Assembly: GCA_002371625.1 (NCBI GenBank)
Contig: DFFV01000106.1
Coordinates: 6,743-27,135 of the forward strand
Length of the DNA stretch: 20,393 nt
Direction of reading: 5' to 3'
DNA from: Ruminococcus sp. UBA3767
GTDB lineage: Bacteria; Bacillota; Clostridia; Oscillospirales; Ruminococcaceae
The position numbers and the translations under genes are program-made. This document shows, piece by piece, positions 1 to 7,369 of the stretch (positions are counted from its first letter, which is position 1; each line of letters starts with the position of its first letter). The notes below the pieces were generated by a model that was not told the origin of the DNA, did no database searches, and was given only the letters and a program-made list of their open reading frames with translations.

Positions 1-680
1 TTGACGGTCAGCCTTGTATCGTAAAAAATGTGGAACTTCATCATACTGACAGGTACATCTTCATTTGCTACACTAATGTACACCCGCTGCACCTTGCCCC
101 TTGCATACTCGGGCTGAAGTCCTATCTTGTCCGTATACACCATTATGCCGCCTTTGTAATCCTTTGGATCAGTCCAATTCTTTGACTGCTTCCAGGGTGA
201 AGGGTCGTATTTCACTTCCTTGTTATCCTGTTTGTTGAATGGATTTGACGGGTCATAAGGCTTGGCAGCAGTGGTCGTGGTAGTTTTTTTGGTCGTTGCA
301 GTAGTTGATCTTGTTGACTGCTTTGTGGGTATCGTAATAATATTTGTGACCGTCTTTTTGGTAGTGCCAATGGAGCCCGTTACAAGCTCTGTTCTGGTCG
401 AGGTGTCTGCGACGTGCGAGCTGTCCTTGCTTTCTGCGGTCGTTTTAGTCTCGCTGCTGCTTGGATCACTGCCTTTTTCAGATGAACTGCCATCAGGCTC
501 GGAACTGTCCTGCTGTGAAGATTCGCTGTCACTGCTCGATGGATCATCATTTTCAGGTGTTGTGTATGCTGTTGTGGCCGTGCCTTCCTGTTTTGAGCTG
601 TCAGTGCTGCTGCTGTCTGTGCTGCCGCAGGCACAGAGAAAGACCGATAAAGCGATCGACAGTATTAACAACTTGCGCAT
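1..680 (-). CDS. Surface lipoprotein with Ser/Thr-rich linker and cohesin-like domain (partial)
   Basis: 226 residues are visible; the C-terminus lies beyond the window start. The N-terminus is a lipoprotein signal: MRKLL, a hydrophobic stretch, then L-C-A-C with the lipidated cysteine at residue 18. Residues 19-140 are a low-complexity Ser/Thr/Asp/Lys linker of the kind that spans the cell wall. From about residue 178 a folded domain begins; its pattern (VYTDKIGLQP, then VYISVAN, then KFHIFYDTRLTV) resembles the first strands of cohesin domains, where a YD-x-x-L motif follows a V-x-V-x-V-x-N strand. If so, the protein would display a dockerin-binding module on the membrane. The start at 680 has GAGGAGGC (about 687-695) at good spacing. 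The lipoprotein call is strong. The cohesin call is an inference from about 45 residues; another Ig-like surface domain is possible. Confidence 0.75.
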   Translation of the reverse strand, partial: MRKLLILSIALSVFLCACGSTDSSSTDSSKQEGTATTAYTTPENDDPSSSDSESSQQDSSEPDGSSSEKGSDPSSSETKTTAESKDSSHVADTSTRTELVTGSIGTTKKTVTNIITIPTKQSTRSTTATTKKTTTTTAAKPYDPSNPFNKQDNKEVKYDPSPWKQSKNWTDPKDYKGGIMVYTDKIGLQPEYARGKVQRVYISVANEDVPVSMMKFHIFYDTRLTV

Positions 681-746
681 TTTACGAGCCTCCTCAAATC
701 GTTTCCATTAAGTCCGTTTGACAAGTAAGATCATATAGTTGCAAAA

Positions 747-775
747 AGTATAGCATATTTTTTGATACAAGTCAA
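747..775 (-). promoter_or_regulatory. SigmaA-type promoter of the lipoprotein gene
   Basis: On the minus strand TTGACT (775-770) and TATACT (752-747) are separated by exactly 17 bases. They lie about 70 bases upstream of the start at 680. Confidence 0.75.
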
Positions 776-800
776 TTGCCTTACACAGAAAAGATCTTGC

Positions 801-816
801 CTGTGATAATTCACAG
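801..816. repeat. Short perfect inverted repeat between divergent promoters
   Basis: CTGTGA-TAAT-TCACAG forms a 6-bp perfect palindrome with a 4-base centre, between the promoters of the lipoprotein gene and of the gene at 962. It could be an operator or chance; nothing else supports a role. Confidence 0.3.
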
Positions 817-876
817 AGGTTCTCAAATGCACCCGTAACAGCTGCGTAAATGCCCTTATAAACATAGATCCCCGTA

Positions 877-905
877 TTGACATCGCTGTATTAATATGGT
901 ACTAT
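877..905 (+). promoter_or_regulatory. SigmaA-type promoter for the 962-2231 genes
   Basis: TTGACA (877-882), a 17-base spacer and TACTAT (900-905). The predicted start of transcription is near 912, just upstream of the AGAGGTG ribosome-binding site at 922-928. Confidence 0.75.
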
Positions 906-932
906 ATTTTAAATAAATCATAGAGGTGAACT

Positions 933-974
933 ATGTCTATAAGATTGGATGATGTAAAACTATGCAAACAATAA
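933..974 (+). CDS. Possible 13-codon leader ORF overlapping the next start
   Basis: ATG at 933 follows AGAGGTG (922-928) with 4 bases between, and encodes MSIRLDDVKLCKQ. It stops at 974, 13 bases inside the gene that starts at 962 in another frame. The best ribosome-binding site of this transcript therefore serves this mini-ORF, while the 962 start has only a weak GGATGATG before it. It may couple translation of the two frames, or reflect an old start-region rearrangement. The peptide itself matches nothing known to me. Confidence 0.35.
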   Translation: MSIRLDDVKLCKQ

Positions 975-1489
975 AGTGTAAAAAGCGATTGCTTGTTGGA
1001 ATTCTTGTATTGCTGATGATTACAGTCATAATAATCGGATTGATAATACTGATAAACAAGCATGATGAGAAATATTGGGAATCCCAAGGTTCAGCGTGGA
1101 AAAAGGATTGTACATTTTTGGGTATTACAGACATTGATAATTTCGATCCTGAGAAACTTGAATCAAAAGATCGGAAGTTGGTTGACACTTCATTAGAACT
1201 TTTGCAGGATGTATTAAAAAACGAGGGCTTTAACAGCACTTATATAACTGTTGATAAAGAACAAATCGAACACTTAAACCCCGATAGCTGCAAATATATC
1301 AATGCATTTATGGTAGTTCAGAAAGACGATAAGGCAGTTGTTACATTCCGTTATTCCGGGGAGGAAGCGAAGATCGAAGAAGCTGTGGAAACGTGCAGGA
1401 GATCCTATAAAACATATCCGTATGACAAGATATATCTCGTGAAAAAGGACAGTAAATGGGTAGTTGAAGACGTTTTCAGAGCAGCATAA
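962..1489 (+). CDS. Membrane-anchored protein of unknown function
   Basis: 175 residues. Lysine-rich N-terminus followed by one strongly hydrophobic segment (about residues 9-32), then a hydrophilic domain that should face outside the membrane. The last part, a strand rich in V/T ending in YLVKKDSKWVVEDVF, has the look of small NTF2-like or DUF4829-type extracytoplasmic domains, but the match is too loose to name. The ATG at 962 is the only sensible start: a stop lies in frame at 950. Its ribosome-binding site is weak and it overlaps a leader ORF. It is the first of two small anchored proteins on this strand, with a similar size and layout to the one at 1656, although the sequences are not clearly related. 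Confidence 0.7.
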   Translation: MQTIKCKKRLLVGILVLLMITVIIIGLIILINKHDEKYWESQGSAWKKDCTFLGITDIDNFDPEKLESKDRKLVDTSLELLQDVLKNEGFNSTYITVDKEQIEHLNPDSCKYINAFMVVQKDDKAVVTFRYSGEEAKIEEAVETCRRSYKTYPYDKIYLVKKDSKWVVEDVFRAA

Positions 1490-1536
1490 GCATACATGGG
1501 ATAATTATTATACAGAACATTTGAAGATGAAATTTA

Positions 1537-1641
1537 ATGGAAAAAGCAAATTCTGATGCTAAAAATGAAGAATCAGATGCATTGACATATGGGTTTGTTA
1601 CATTCATAAGGATTCATTGGAATATTGAACGATTTGGATAA
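1537..1641 (+). CDS. Possible 34-aa small ORF
   Basis: ATG at 1537 opens a 34-codon frame (begins MEKANSDAKNEE) that stops at 1641, where the ribosome-binding site of the next gene begins. The sequence is acidic at the start and has no hydrophobic segment. No convincing ribosome-binding site precedes it. It could be a small protein, a remnant, or chance. Confidence 0.25.
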   Translation: MEKANSDAKNEESDALTYGFVTFIRIHWNIERFG

Positions 1642-1655
1642 AGAGGTGTTAAAAG

Positions 1656-2231
1656 TTGGATGATGAATACAAGAAACCTTTGATTTTACTTATTGTAATG
1701 ATTATAGCATTCATTATGATAATTGCTTTTAAACAAATGTTATCATTTTCTGACAAGTATAATATCAAAACAGATTGCAGTGATACGTTTTGTATAACTT
1801 ATAATAGCTTTAAAGGAGAAAGTACAGTAACTTCCCCAAATTCAAATTTAGACTGGCATTATGGTGGCAGAATAAATAAAGATGACTTCATTTTATTGGA
1901 TAAAACAGATTCTGTAACGATCTACGAAGTAAACGGTTCTGTGATTTTTAACGACGGTAATGGGTTTGAGGAATTCGATGGTGAGAACATAGATGAGAAA
2001 CCTGAGGTTGCCAATAGGGTAAAAGAAGTATTGTTGTCTGATTATTCGGTATATTCGTCAAATTTTGAATTATTCTTAAATAGCAGAACATACAAACAAG
2101 AAGCCGATCAAATAATAGATTACATCAAACATGAAAAGCTTGATAAGCTATCTCAATATGGTCTTACCGAAGATGTGATAAATGACAGATATACGCTTGA
2201 TCTAATAAAAGAATCAATAAATAACCTTTAA
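1656..2231 (+). CDS. Membrane-anchored protein of unknown function
   Basis: 191 residues from a TTG start, chosen because GAGGTG (1643-1648) stands 7 bases upstream; the ATG at 1660 is out of frame. A short charged start (DDEYKK) is followed by one hydrophobic helix at about residues 8-28 and then a polar domain with no cysteine motif, lipobox or enzymatic signature that I recognise. The C-terminal third is alpha-helical in character. The gene follows the anchored protein at 962 on the same strand and ends 9 bases before a strong hairpin terminator, so the two probably form one transcript. The gene is real by start signal, length and terminator; its function is unknown. Confidence 0.7.
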   Translation: MDDEYKKPLILLIVMIIAFIMIIAFKQMLSFSDKYNIKTDCSDTFCITYNSFKGESTVTSPNSNLDWHYGGRINKDDFILLDKTDSVTIYEVNGSVIFNDGNGFEEFDGENIDEKPEVANRVKEVLLSDYSVYSSNFELFLNSRTYKQEADQIIDYIKHEKLDKLSQYGLTEDVINDRYTLDLIKESINNL

Positions 2232-2240
2232 ACCGAACAA

Positions 2241-2275
2241 AGAGGCTCATCACAGTTGCTGTGAGAGCCTCTATT
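2241..2275. terminator. Bidirectional intrinsic terminator between convergent genes
   Basis: AGAGGCTC and GAGCCTCT pair outside, TCACAG and CTGTGA pair inside, with a 3-base loop and one bulged A. The plus side is followed by ATTTGTTTG and the minus side by TTTGTTCGGTTT. It sits between the convergent genes ending at 2231 and 2314. Confidence 0.85.
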
Positions 2276-2313
2276 TGTTTGTCAGCTTGCATTTGCAAAG
2301 GAGCTTTGCTGCG

Positions 2314-5307
2314 TTAAACTGAGTTTTTAGCTATATCTGCAATGTGGCTGTCGGGAACAACGCCCTCGCCGCCGAATGCGGTTATATTAGCTGCATTCTT
2401 TCCTTTGAGGTATGCCTTTTGTGCATCATTCAGGTTTGGCGTTTTTGAATTGCCGTTGATAAGAAACAGAGGTGCGCTGTTCTTTGCTGCATATACTCCG
2501 CCTGCGAGTGCATCAGGGAAATTCATTCCGGTTGCGACGCATATCATATCGCCATTCAGGTCACCGGCAAACTGTTTGTTCACCTCGACGCAGGTAGCAA
2601 ATCTGTCAGCGCCTGCAACTCTTGTTGCCTTGAAAAGTCCCAGTGCCTTGGCTGCCTTAGTTGCCATGTCGTTTGAGATCACTCCTTCACCGCCGATGAC
2701 ATAAGCATTTTTCACGCTGCCCTTGATCGATTTGAGGTATTTTGCTGTGTCAGCATCAATCTCACCATTTGTCGTCAGGTAGATTATCGGTGCGGTCTTT
2801 CTTGCTGCAACAGTGCTTGCTGAAAGCGCATCAGCGAACCCATTGTAGTATACAAAGAACACATCTGTCGGTTTTTCGTTGAGCTGTGAAGCTATCGCCG
2901 TAGCTGTGCTGAAGCGTGATTTGCCTGCGATACGCTTGATGTTATCTTTTGCAATTCCGCCCTTAACGAGCGCCGTTTCAACTTCCTTGCCAATTGCGCC
3001 CTCACCGCCGAGAAGAATTACTTTCTTTGCACCGAGGCGTTTAATTTCTGCAAGCGTTGCGGAATCGAGTTCCTTGGTGTTGGTAAGAAGTATCGGAGCG
3101 TTCTTTTGGTAAGCAAGCGGCACGCCTGCGAGAGCATTGGCGTAGTTCATGCTGTATGCAAGAATGACGGTATCAGCCTTGTCAAATGCAGCTTGTGAAA
3201 TTGCTGCTGCAGTTGCGTAGCGCCCTGCACCGGCGAGGCGAACCGGCTGTGTATTCTTTACAACAGTGAGTTTTGACACATATTCACCATCTTTAAATAA
3301 CACTTTCATAGTGTGATCGCCAACAGAAAGAGTTGAAAGATATGATGCCTTCAGGGTAAGATTCAAGCTGCCTGATTTAGCAGTATAGTTTGTAGGATCA
3401 ACAGTTTTACCATCAACTTCAACGCCCTCAAACAATGCATAAGTCTGGTTATCGTCCTTGTCTCTGTGGATAGTAAGAGTTGTATCCTTTGCTTCGCCGG
3501 CAGTGATCTTTATCTCGGTGTTGTCACCATCAGTTGAGTATTCCGCATCTATCAATTCGTAATCAAATCTATATGTTTTAGCATATTTTTCCGCATAAGA
3601 GTCTTTGTAGCAATATACCTTAAATCCGTCTATATACTCTCCACTGCCATAAGATCCATCTTCTTTTTTCTTATAACCAAAAGCAAACCACTCTATGTTC
3701 TTAACGCTTTTGGGAATTGTAATTTTTTTTAGATCCTGGCATTCAAGTAGTGCCACTTCAGCTATAGAAACCGTACCGTCTTTTACAACGAACTCTGACC
3801 CTGTAAATTTATCACCATTATATAGGACTTTACCGATATATACCACCTTATCGCTATTTTGTCTTTCTTCAAACCATGGTGTCCAGCTAAAAACATAATA
3901 ACCGACTTTTGTGATATTATCAGATAGCTTAAGTTTAGTGAGATTATAGCAGTTTGAAAAACATTTATCTTCTAAAGTGATTACACTGCTTGGCATTGTT
4001 ATCGACTGAATATTATAGCAATGTAAAAAAGCAGACTCACCGATTGTCTCTACTCCATCAGGAATAACTATAGTTTGTTTTTCCGTTTCTTCAAGGCACC
4101 TGACAAGAGTCTTCATATCCTTTGTATACAAGATATTATCTTTAGCTGTAAAACTTTTATTATCCTTGTCAACGCTGATGGTTTTAATTCCTGAAAGTCC
4201 CTCTACATTGATCTTTTCAATTTCTTTTGGGATTTTTAGTCCTGTTTTTGCATCAGGGACATAATACATTTCTGTTCTGTCTTTATTATACAGAACGCCA
4301 TCGTAAGATGAAAAGTATTTATTTTTACTGTCTACTTCAATGCTTTCAAAACAGGAAGAGTCGCCAAGTGCTGATATTTGATCTCCGTAACTACCTGGGG
4401 AAAGAGTATACGAGTACGAATTTAACCTGTATACTTCAAACAGTCTTCCATTACTCTCCCATGAGTATGAAAGCTCAGAATCATAAAATTCCTCATGATC
4501 AACACTCATTGAAAAGTTCTCTCCGAAGTATTTTATGCTTTCGGGAAGTGTTATTTTCTTTAAGGAGTGACAGTTCTCAAATGCTTCACATCCGATAAAG
4601 AAAACGCCATTTGGAATATCAATCTCGATTAAATTGAAGGAATTACGGAATGAATCATGACCGATTGTTTTTAAGCTGTTAGGCATAATAACTTTACCAC
4701 AAAGACAATACGCAAATGACCAAGAAGCTAAATGCTCCACCCCATCAGGTATAATAAAGTCTGGGTATACAAATGTGTCTAATTCTTCATCATAATAATC
4801 GTCATTTTCATATTTATTTTGTGGGAAGCGAATAAGAATTGTCTTGTCTTTATTGTACAAAACTCCGTCAACAGAGCAATAATTCTTATTATCCTCATCA
4901 ACATTGATGCTTGAGGCTGCATTATAACGAAATGCTCCATAATTAATCTTTGTAATAGTGCTTGGAATAGTAATACTCTTGATTGCCCCTGAATCATCAA
5001 ATGCATATACTGCGATTGAAGTAACTGTGTAACCATTTACCTCAGATGGAATTAATGCATCGACCGGATGAGTAACCTCATAGCCATCGTGTTTTTCAAT
5101 CTCAGGATCTGCTACAAAATGCGTTATTTCTGCCGTTCCGTCTTCAAGTATACGATAAGTATATGTTCCCTCCTTAGTTTTATACTCATTTCCCTCCGCA
5201 CTTGCAACGATACTTGTACTATCTGCGAAAGAAGCCAACGGAAGCGTTCCAGAAGTACCAAATGTCATTACTGCTGCCATTGCCAAACTTAACAATCGTT
5301 TTTTCAT
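2314..5307 (-). CDS. Secreted BspA-type LRR protein with X2-like domain and three CWB2 cell-wall-binding repeats
   Basis: 997 residues. Start chosen at 5307: GGAGG (5319-5315) is 7 bases upstream, whereas the ATG at 5313 would sit on top of it. Domain order: signal peptide (MKKRLLSLAMAAVMTF, cleavage near ASFA-D around residue 28); BspA/TpLRR-type leucine-rich repeats from about 60 to 575 with units such as IPDGVETIGESAFLHC and recurring VLYNKDKT-type insertions; an Ig-like segment (about 605-687) containing LTLKASYLSTLSVGDHTM, typical of X2-like modules; three cell-wall-binding 2 repeats (about 689-997), each with R-x-x-G-x-x-R-[FY]-x-T, a [FY]-x-[DN]-AL motif and a conserved GG. In clostridia CWB2 repeats hold proteins non-covalently on the wall; LRRs of this type usually bind host or microbial surfaces. 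It lies 42 bases behind the gene at 5350-7071, so is probably cotranscribed with it. Confidence 0.9.
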   Translation of the reverse strand: MKKRLLSLAMAAVMTFGTSGTLPLASFADSTSIVASAEGNEYKTKEGTYTYRILEDGTAEITHFVADPEIEKHDGYEVTHPVDALIPSEVNGYTVTSIAVYAFDDSGAIKSITIPSTITKINYGAFRYNAASSINVDEDNKNYCSVDGVLYNKDKTILIRFPQNKYENDDYYDEELDTFVYPDFIIPDGVEHLASWSFAYCLCGKVIMPNSLKTIGHDSFRNSFNLIEIDIPNGVFFIGCEAFENCHSLKKITLPESIKYFGENFSMSVDHEEFYDSELSYSWESNGRLFEVYRLNSYSYTLSPGSYGDQISALGDSSCFESIEVDSKNKYFSSYDGVLYNKDRTEMYYVPDAKTGLKIPKEIEKINVEGLSGIKTISVDKDNKSFTAKDNILYTKDMKTLVRCLEETEKQTIVIPDGVETIGESAFLHCYNIQSITMPSSVITLEDKCFSNCYNLTKLKLSDNITKVGYYVFSWTPWFEERQNSDKVVYIGKVLYNGDKFTGSEFVVKDGTVSIAEVALLECQDLKKITIPKSVKNIEWFAFGYKKKEDGSYGSGEYIDGFKVYCYKDSYAEKYAKTYRFDYELIDAEYSTDGDNTEIKITAGEAKDTTLTIHRDKDDNQTYALFEGVEVDGKTVDPTNYTAKSGSLNLTLKASYLSTLSVGDHTMKVLFKDGEYVSKLTVVKNTQPVRLAGAGRYATAAAISQAAFDKADTVILAYSMNYANALAGVPLAYQKNAPILLTNTKELDSATLAEIKRLGAKKVILLGGEGAIGKEVETALVKGGIAKDNIKRIAGKSRFSTATAIASQLNEKPTDVFFVYYNGFADALSASTVAARKTAPIIYLTTNGEIDADTAKYLKSIKGSVKNAYVIGGEGVISNDMATKAAKALGLFKATRVAGADRFATCVEVNKQFAGDLNGDMICVATGMNFPDALAGGVYAAKNSAPLFLINGNSKTPNLNDAQKAYLKGKNAANITAFGGEGVVPDSHIADIAKNSV

Positions 5308-5349
5308 AATCATTCCTCCAATTCTATTCAGGTTAACATGTGTGTTATA

Positions 5350-7071
5350 TTATCCAAGTGCGGCGATGCTGACTTTTTGAACTACTCCGTCGGTGACGGC
5401 AAAATGACCGCCGAACACTATAATACGGTTAGGTTTGAGGTTTTTAATGTAATTTGTCTGCTTTGCATTCAAAGTATTATCTGCCAGGAGCAGCGGCGAA
5501 CCAACATAGGCAGCAATTGCTCCGCCCGAAAGTGCATCCGGGAAGTCCAGCCCCTTTGCAACGCTTATTACTCTTGATGAGAAGATCGATGCAAATCTTT
5601 CATTTATCGCTACACAAGTATCATATCTGTTAGCACCGTATACTCTTGTCGGTGTTCTGCCGAGTGTATTCTTGATATACGATGTGCGTACATTTTCGGA
5701 AACAACGCCTGTTCCGCCGATAACATACGCATTACCGATACTGGACTTGACCTTCTTCAAATAAGCAGATGTTTCGCTGTCAAGCGCACCGTCCTTCTTA
5801 ACATACATTATCGGAGCGCCCTTTATTGCCGCTACCGTGCTGACGGAAAGAGCATCTGCAAAGCTGGTATAATTCACAAAGAAAATATCGGTAGGATAAT
5901 AGCCGGTTACGTTTATAAGTCTTTCTGCGATAAGTCTTGATGTTGCAAAACGAGTTTTTCCGCCAATTCGATCAACGTACACTCCTAATCCTCTGACTTT
6001 ATTCTCGACATTTTTGCTTACCGCACCTGTACCGCCAAGAATAATGACTGTTTGTGCATTAAGTCTTTTTATCTCATTGAGTGTATTACTTGTGATCGAG
6101 TCCTTTGCTGTGAGAAGAACGGGCGCACCATAAGCATCTGCAAGAGGAACACCTGCAAGGGCGTCTGCCGAATTCAGTCCCGAGGCAAGAATAACATAAT
6201 CTGATGATTGATGCTTCTTTGAGATCTCCACAGCCGTATCATAGCGGTTATCGCCCTGAAGTCGGTAGTATGCAGACGGAACATTTTTATAAGTAAACCC
6301 ATTCTGCTTCGCATAAGTTTCAGCAGAGGAACCCTTATAGCAGTAAATAATCAAATCGTTTGTTTTTCCACCTATATTATAACCGAAAGCTTCCTCATCT
6401 ACCTCAGCATTCTGTGGCACGAAAACTTTTTTTATAGATGTCGTATAAAAAGCACCATCATCAATCCACTTGACACTCTCGGGAATTGTGACATCTGTAA
6501 GTCTAGTACAATTCCCAAAAGCAGCATGCTCTATCCGTTGAACTCCATACGGAATATCAATCGTCTTGATATTAACACAGCAAAAAAATGTATCCGGTCT
6601 TATTCTTGAAAGAGATTTCGGTATATGAACACTGGTAAGGCTGGTGCAACAGTTAAACGCACCCTCGCCAATGAACATAATACTATCCGGGAGGTTAATA
6701 CTCTTTAGATTTTCACACCATAAAAAAGCTCTGTCACCTATACAAATCATGCTTTCTGGCAGTGACACAGTTTTAAGATTCTTGCATGAAGAAAAATTAT
6801 TTTCACCAATTAAAGTTACTCCTTGTTTTATCACTACCTTGTAAATGTCATTATTAGATTGAAATGGAGATTCAAATCCAAAGCCTGAATTATACATAGG
6901 ACCCTTTCCACTAATAGTTAATACATGGTCCTTTAACACCCATGTTACATTCTCTCCACACCAACCTGATGTAGCCTTACTTGCTGCAAGCACAGCACTT
7001 TGCGGTAAAATAGAAAAGCACGCAAGCACCATACAAGCTGAAATAACTAAAGAAAGTACTCTTTTTTTCAT
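5350..7071 (-). CDS. Secreted short LRR protein with three CWB2 cell-wall-binding repeats
   Basis: 573 residues. Signal peptide at 1-30 (MKKRVLSLVISACMVLACFS, cleavage near VLAA-S). Residues 34-75 form the short cap often found ahead of BspA-type repeats (WCGENVTWVLKDHVLTISGKG). About six LRR units follow (80-235), with the IP-x-x-V-x-x-I-x-x-x-AF pattern. Three CWB2 repeats occupy about 269-573 (RLQGDNRYDT, RIGGKTRFAT, RVYGANRYDT). The start at 7071 is preceded by GGAGTGAG (7082-7075). Its CWB2 block is more divergent than those of the two neighbours: its C-terminal tail ends SIAALG, whereas the neighbours both end DIAKNSV. Expected role: wall-anchored adhesin. Likely first gene of a two-gene unit with the LRR protein downstream. 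Confidence 0.9.
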   Translation of the reverse strand: MKKRVLSLVISACMVLACFSILPQSAVLAASKATSGWCGENVTWVLKDHVLTISGKGPMYNSGFGFESPFQSNNDIYKVVIKQGVTLIGENNFSSCKNLKTVSLPESMICIGDRAFLWCENLKSINLPDSIMFIGEGAFNCCTSLTSVHIPKSLSRIRPDTFFCCVNIKTIDIPYGVQRIEHAAFGNCTRLTDVTIPESVKWIDDGAFYTTSIKKVFVPQNAEVDEEAFGYNIGGKTNDLIIYCYKGSSAETYAKQNGFTYKNVPSAYYRLQGDNRYDTAVEISKKHQSSDYVILASGLNSADALAGVPLADAYGAPVLLTAKDSITSNTLNEIKRLNAQTVIILGGTGAVSKNVENKVRGLGVYVDRIGGKTRFATSRLIAERLINVTGYYPTDIFFVNYTSFADALSVSTVAAIKGAPIMYVKKDGALDSETSAYLKKVKSSIGNAYVIGGTGVVSENVRTSYIKNTLGRTPTRVYGANRYDTCVAINERFASIFSSRVISVAKGLDFPDALSGGAIAAYVGSPLLLADNTLNAKQTNYIKNLKPNRIIVFGGHFAVTDGVVQKVSIAALG

Positions 7072-7369
7072 ATTCTCACTCCGATCTTCGCCATTGTTAC
7101 AAAGCGAACATATTCTGTCAAATAAGGCTGTTATGCTGTAGTAACCGGTTTTTCAACACATTTTAATCGGTATCCAAAGCATATTATATTACAAAACACA
7201 AAGCGCTCACATTCTTGAAAACACAAGCGAGCAATTATTGGATAGCTCTTAAATAATTATGTATTGTTTATCATTATATTCAACTTTTTCTCTAACTATT
7301 AGACCATTTAAGATATGGCGAAGCATCAATTGCTTCGCCATATGTATTAAAAATCAAAGAAGTGTTACG
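7072..7369. other. Intergenic region between two CWB2 protein genes
   Basis: 298 bases, AT-rich, with no credible ORF. It holds a hairpin near the end of the upstream gene (7313-7343) and two direct repeats (AAAACACAAAGCG 7193-7205 and AAAACACAAGCG 7218-7229, 25 bases apart). On the minus strand a TATAAT lies at 7188-7183 but has no good -35 partner, so I do not call a promoter with confidence. Confidence 0.5.
7313..7343 (-). terminator. Perfect hairpin after the M23/CWB2 gene, possible terminator
   Basis: A 13-bp perfect stem (ATATGGCGAAGCA pairing with TGCTTCGCCATAT) around a 5-base loop lies 26 bases past the stop of the gene ending at 7370. It lacks a proper T-run on the minus side (CTTAAATGG follows), so it may be an RNA 3'-end stabiliser rather than a classic terminator. 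Confidence 0.5.

Noticed and set aside
262..711. Open frame of 149 codons on the plus strand
   Set aside because: It is the antisense shadow of the Ser/Thr-rich linker of the lipoprotein gene and has no ribosome-binding site.
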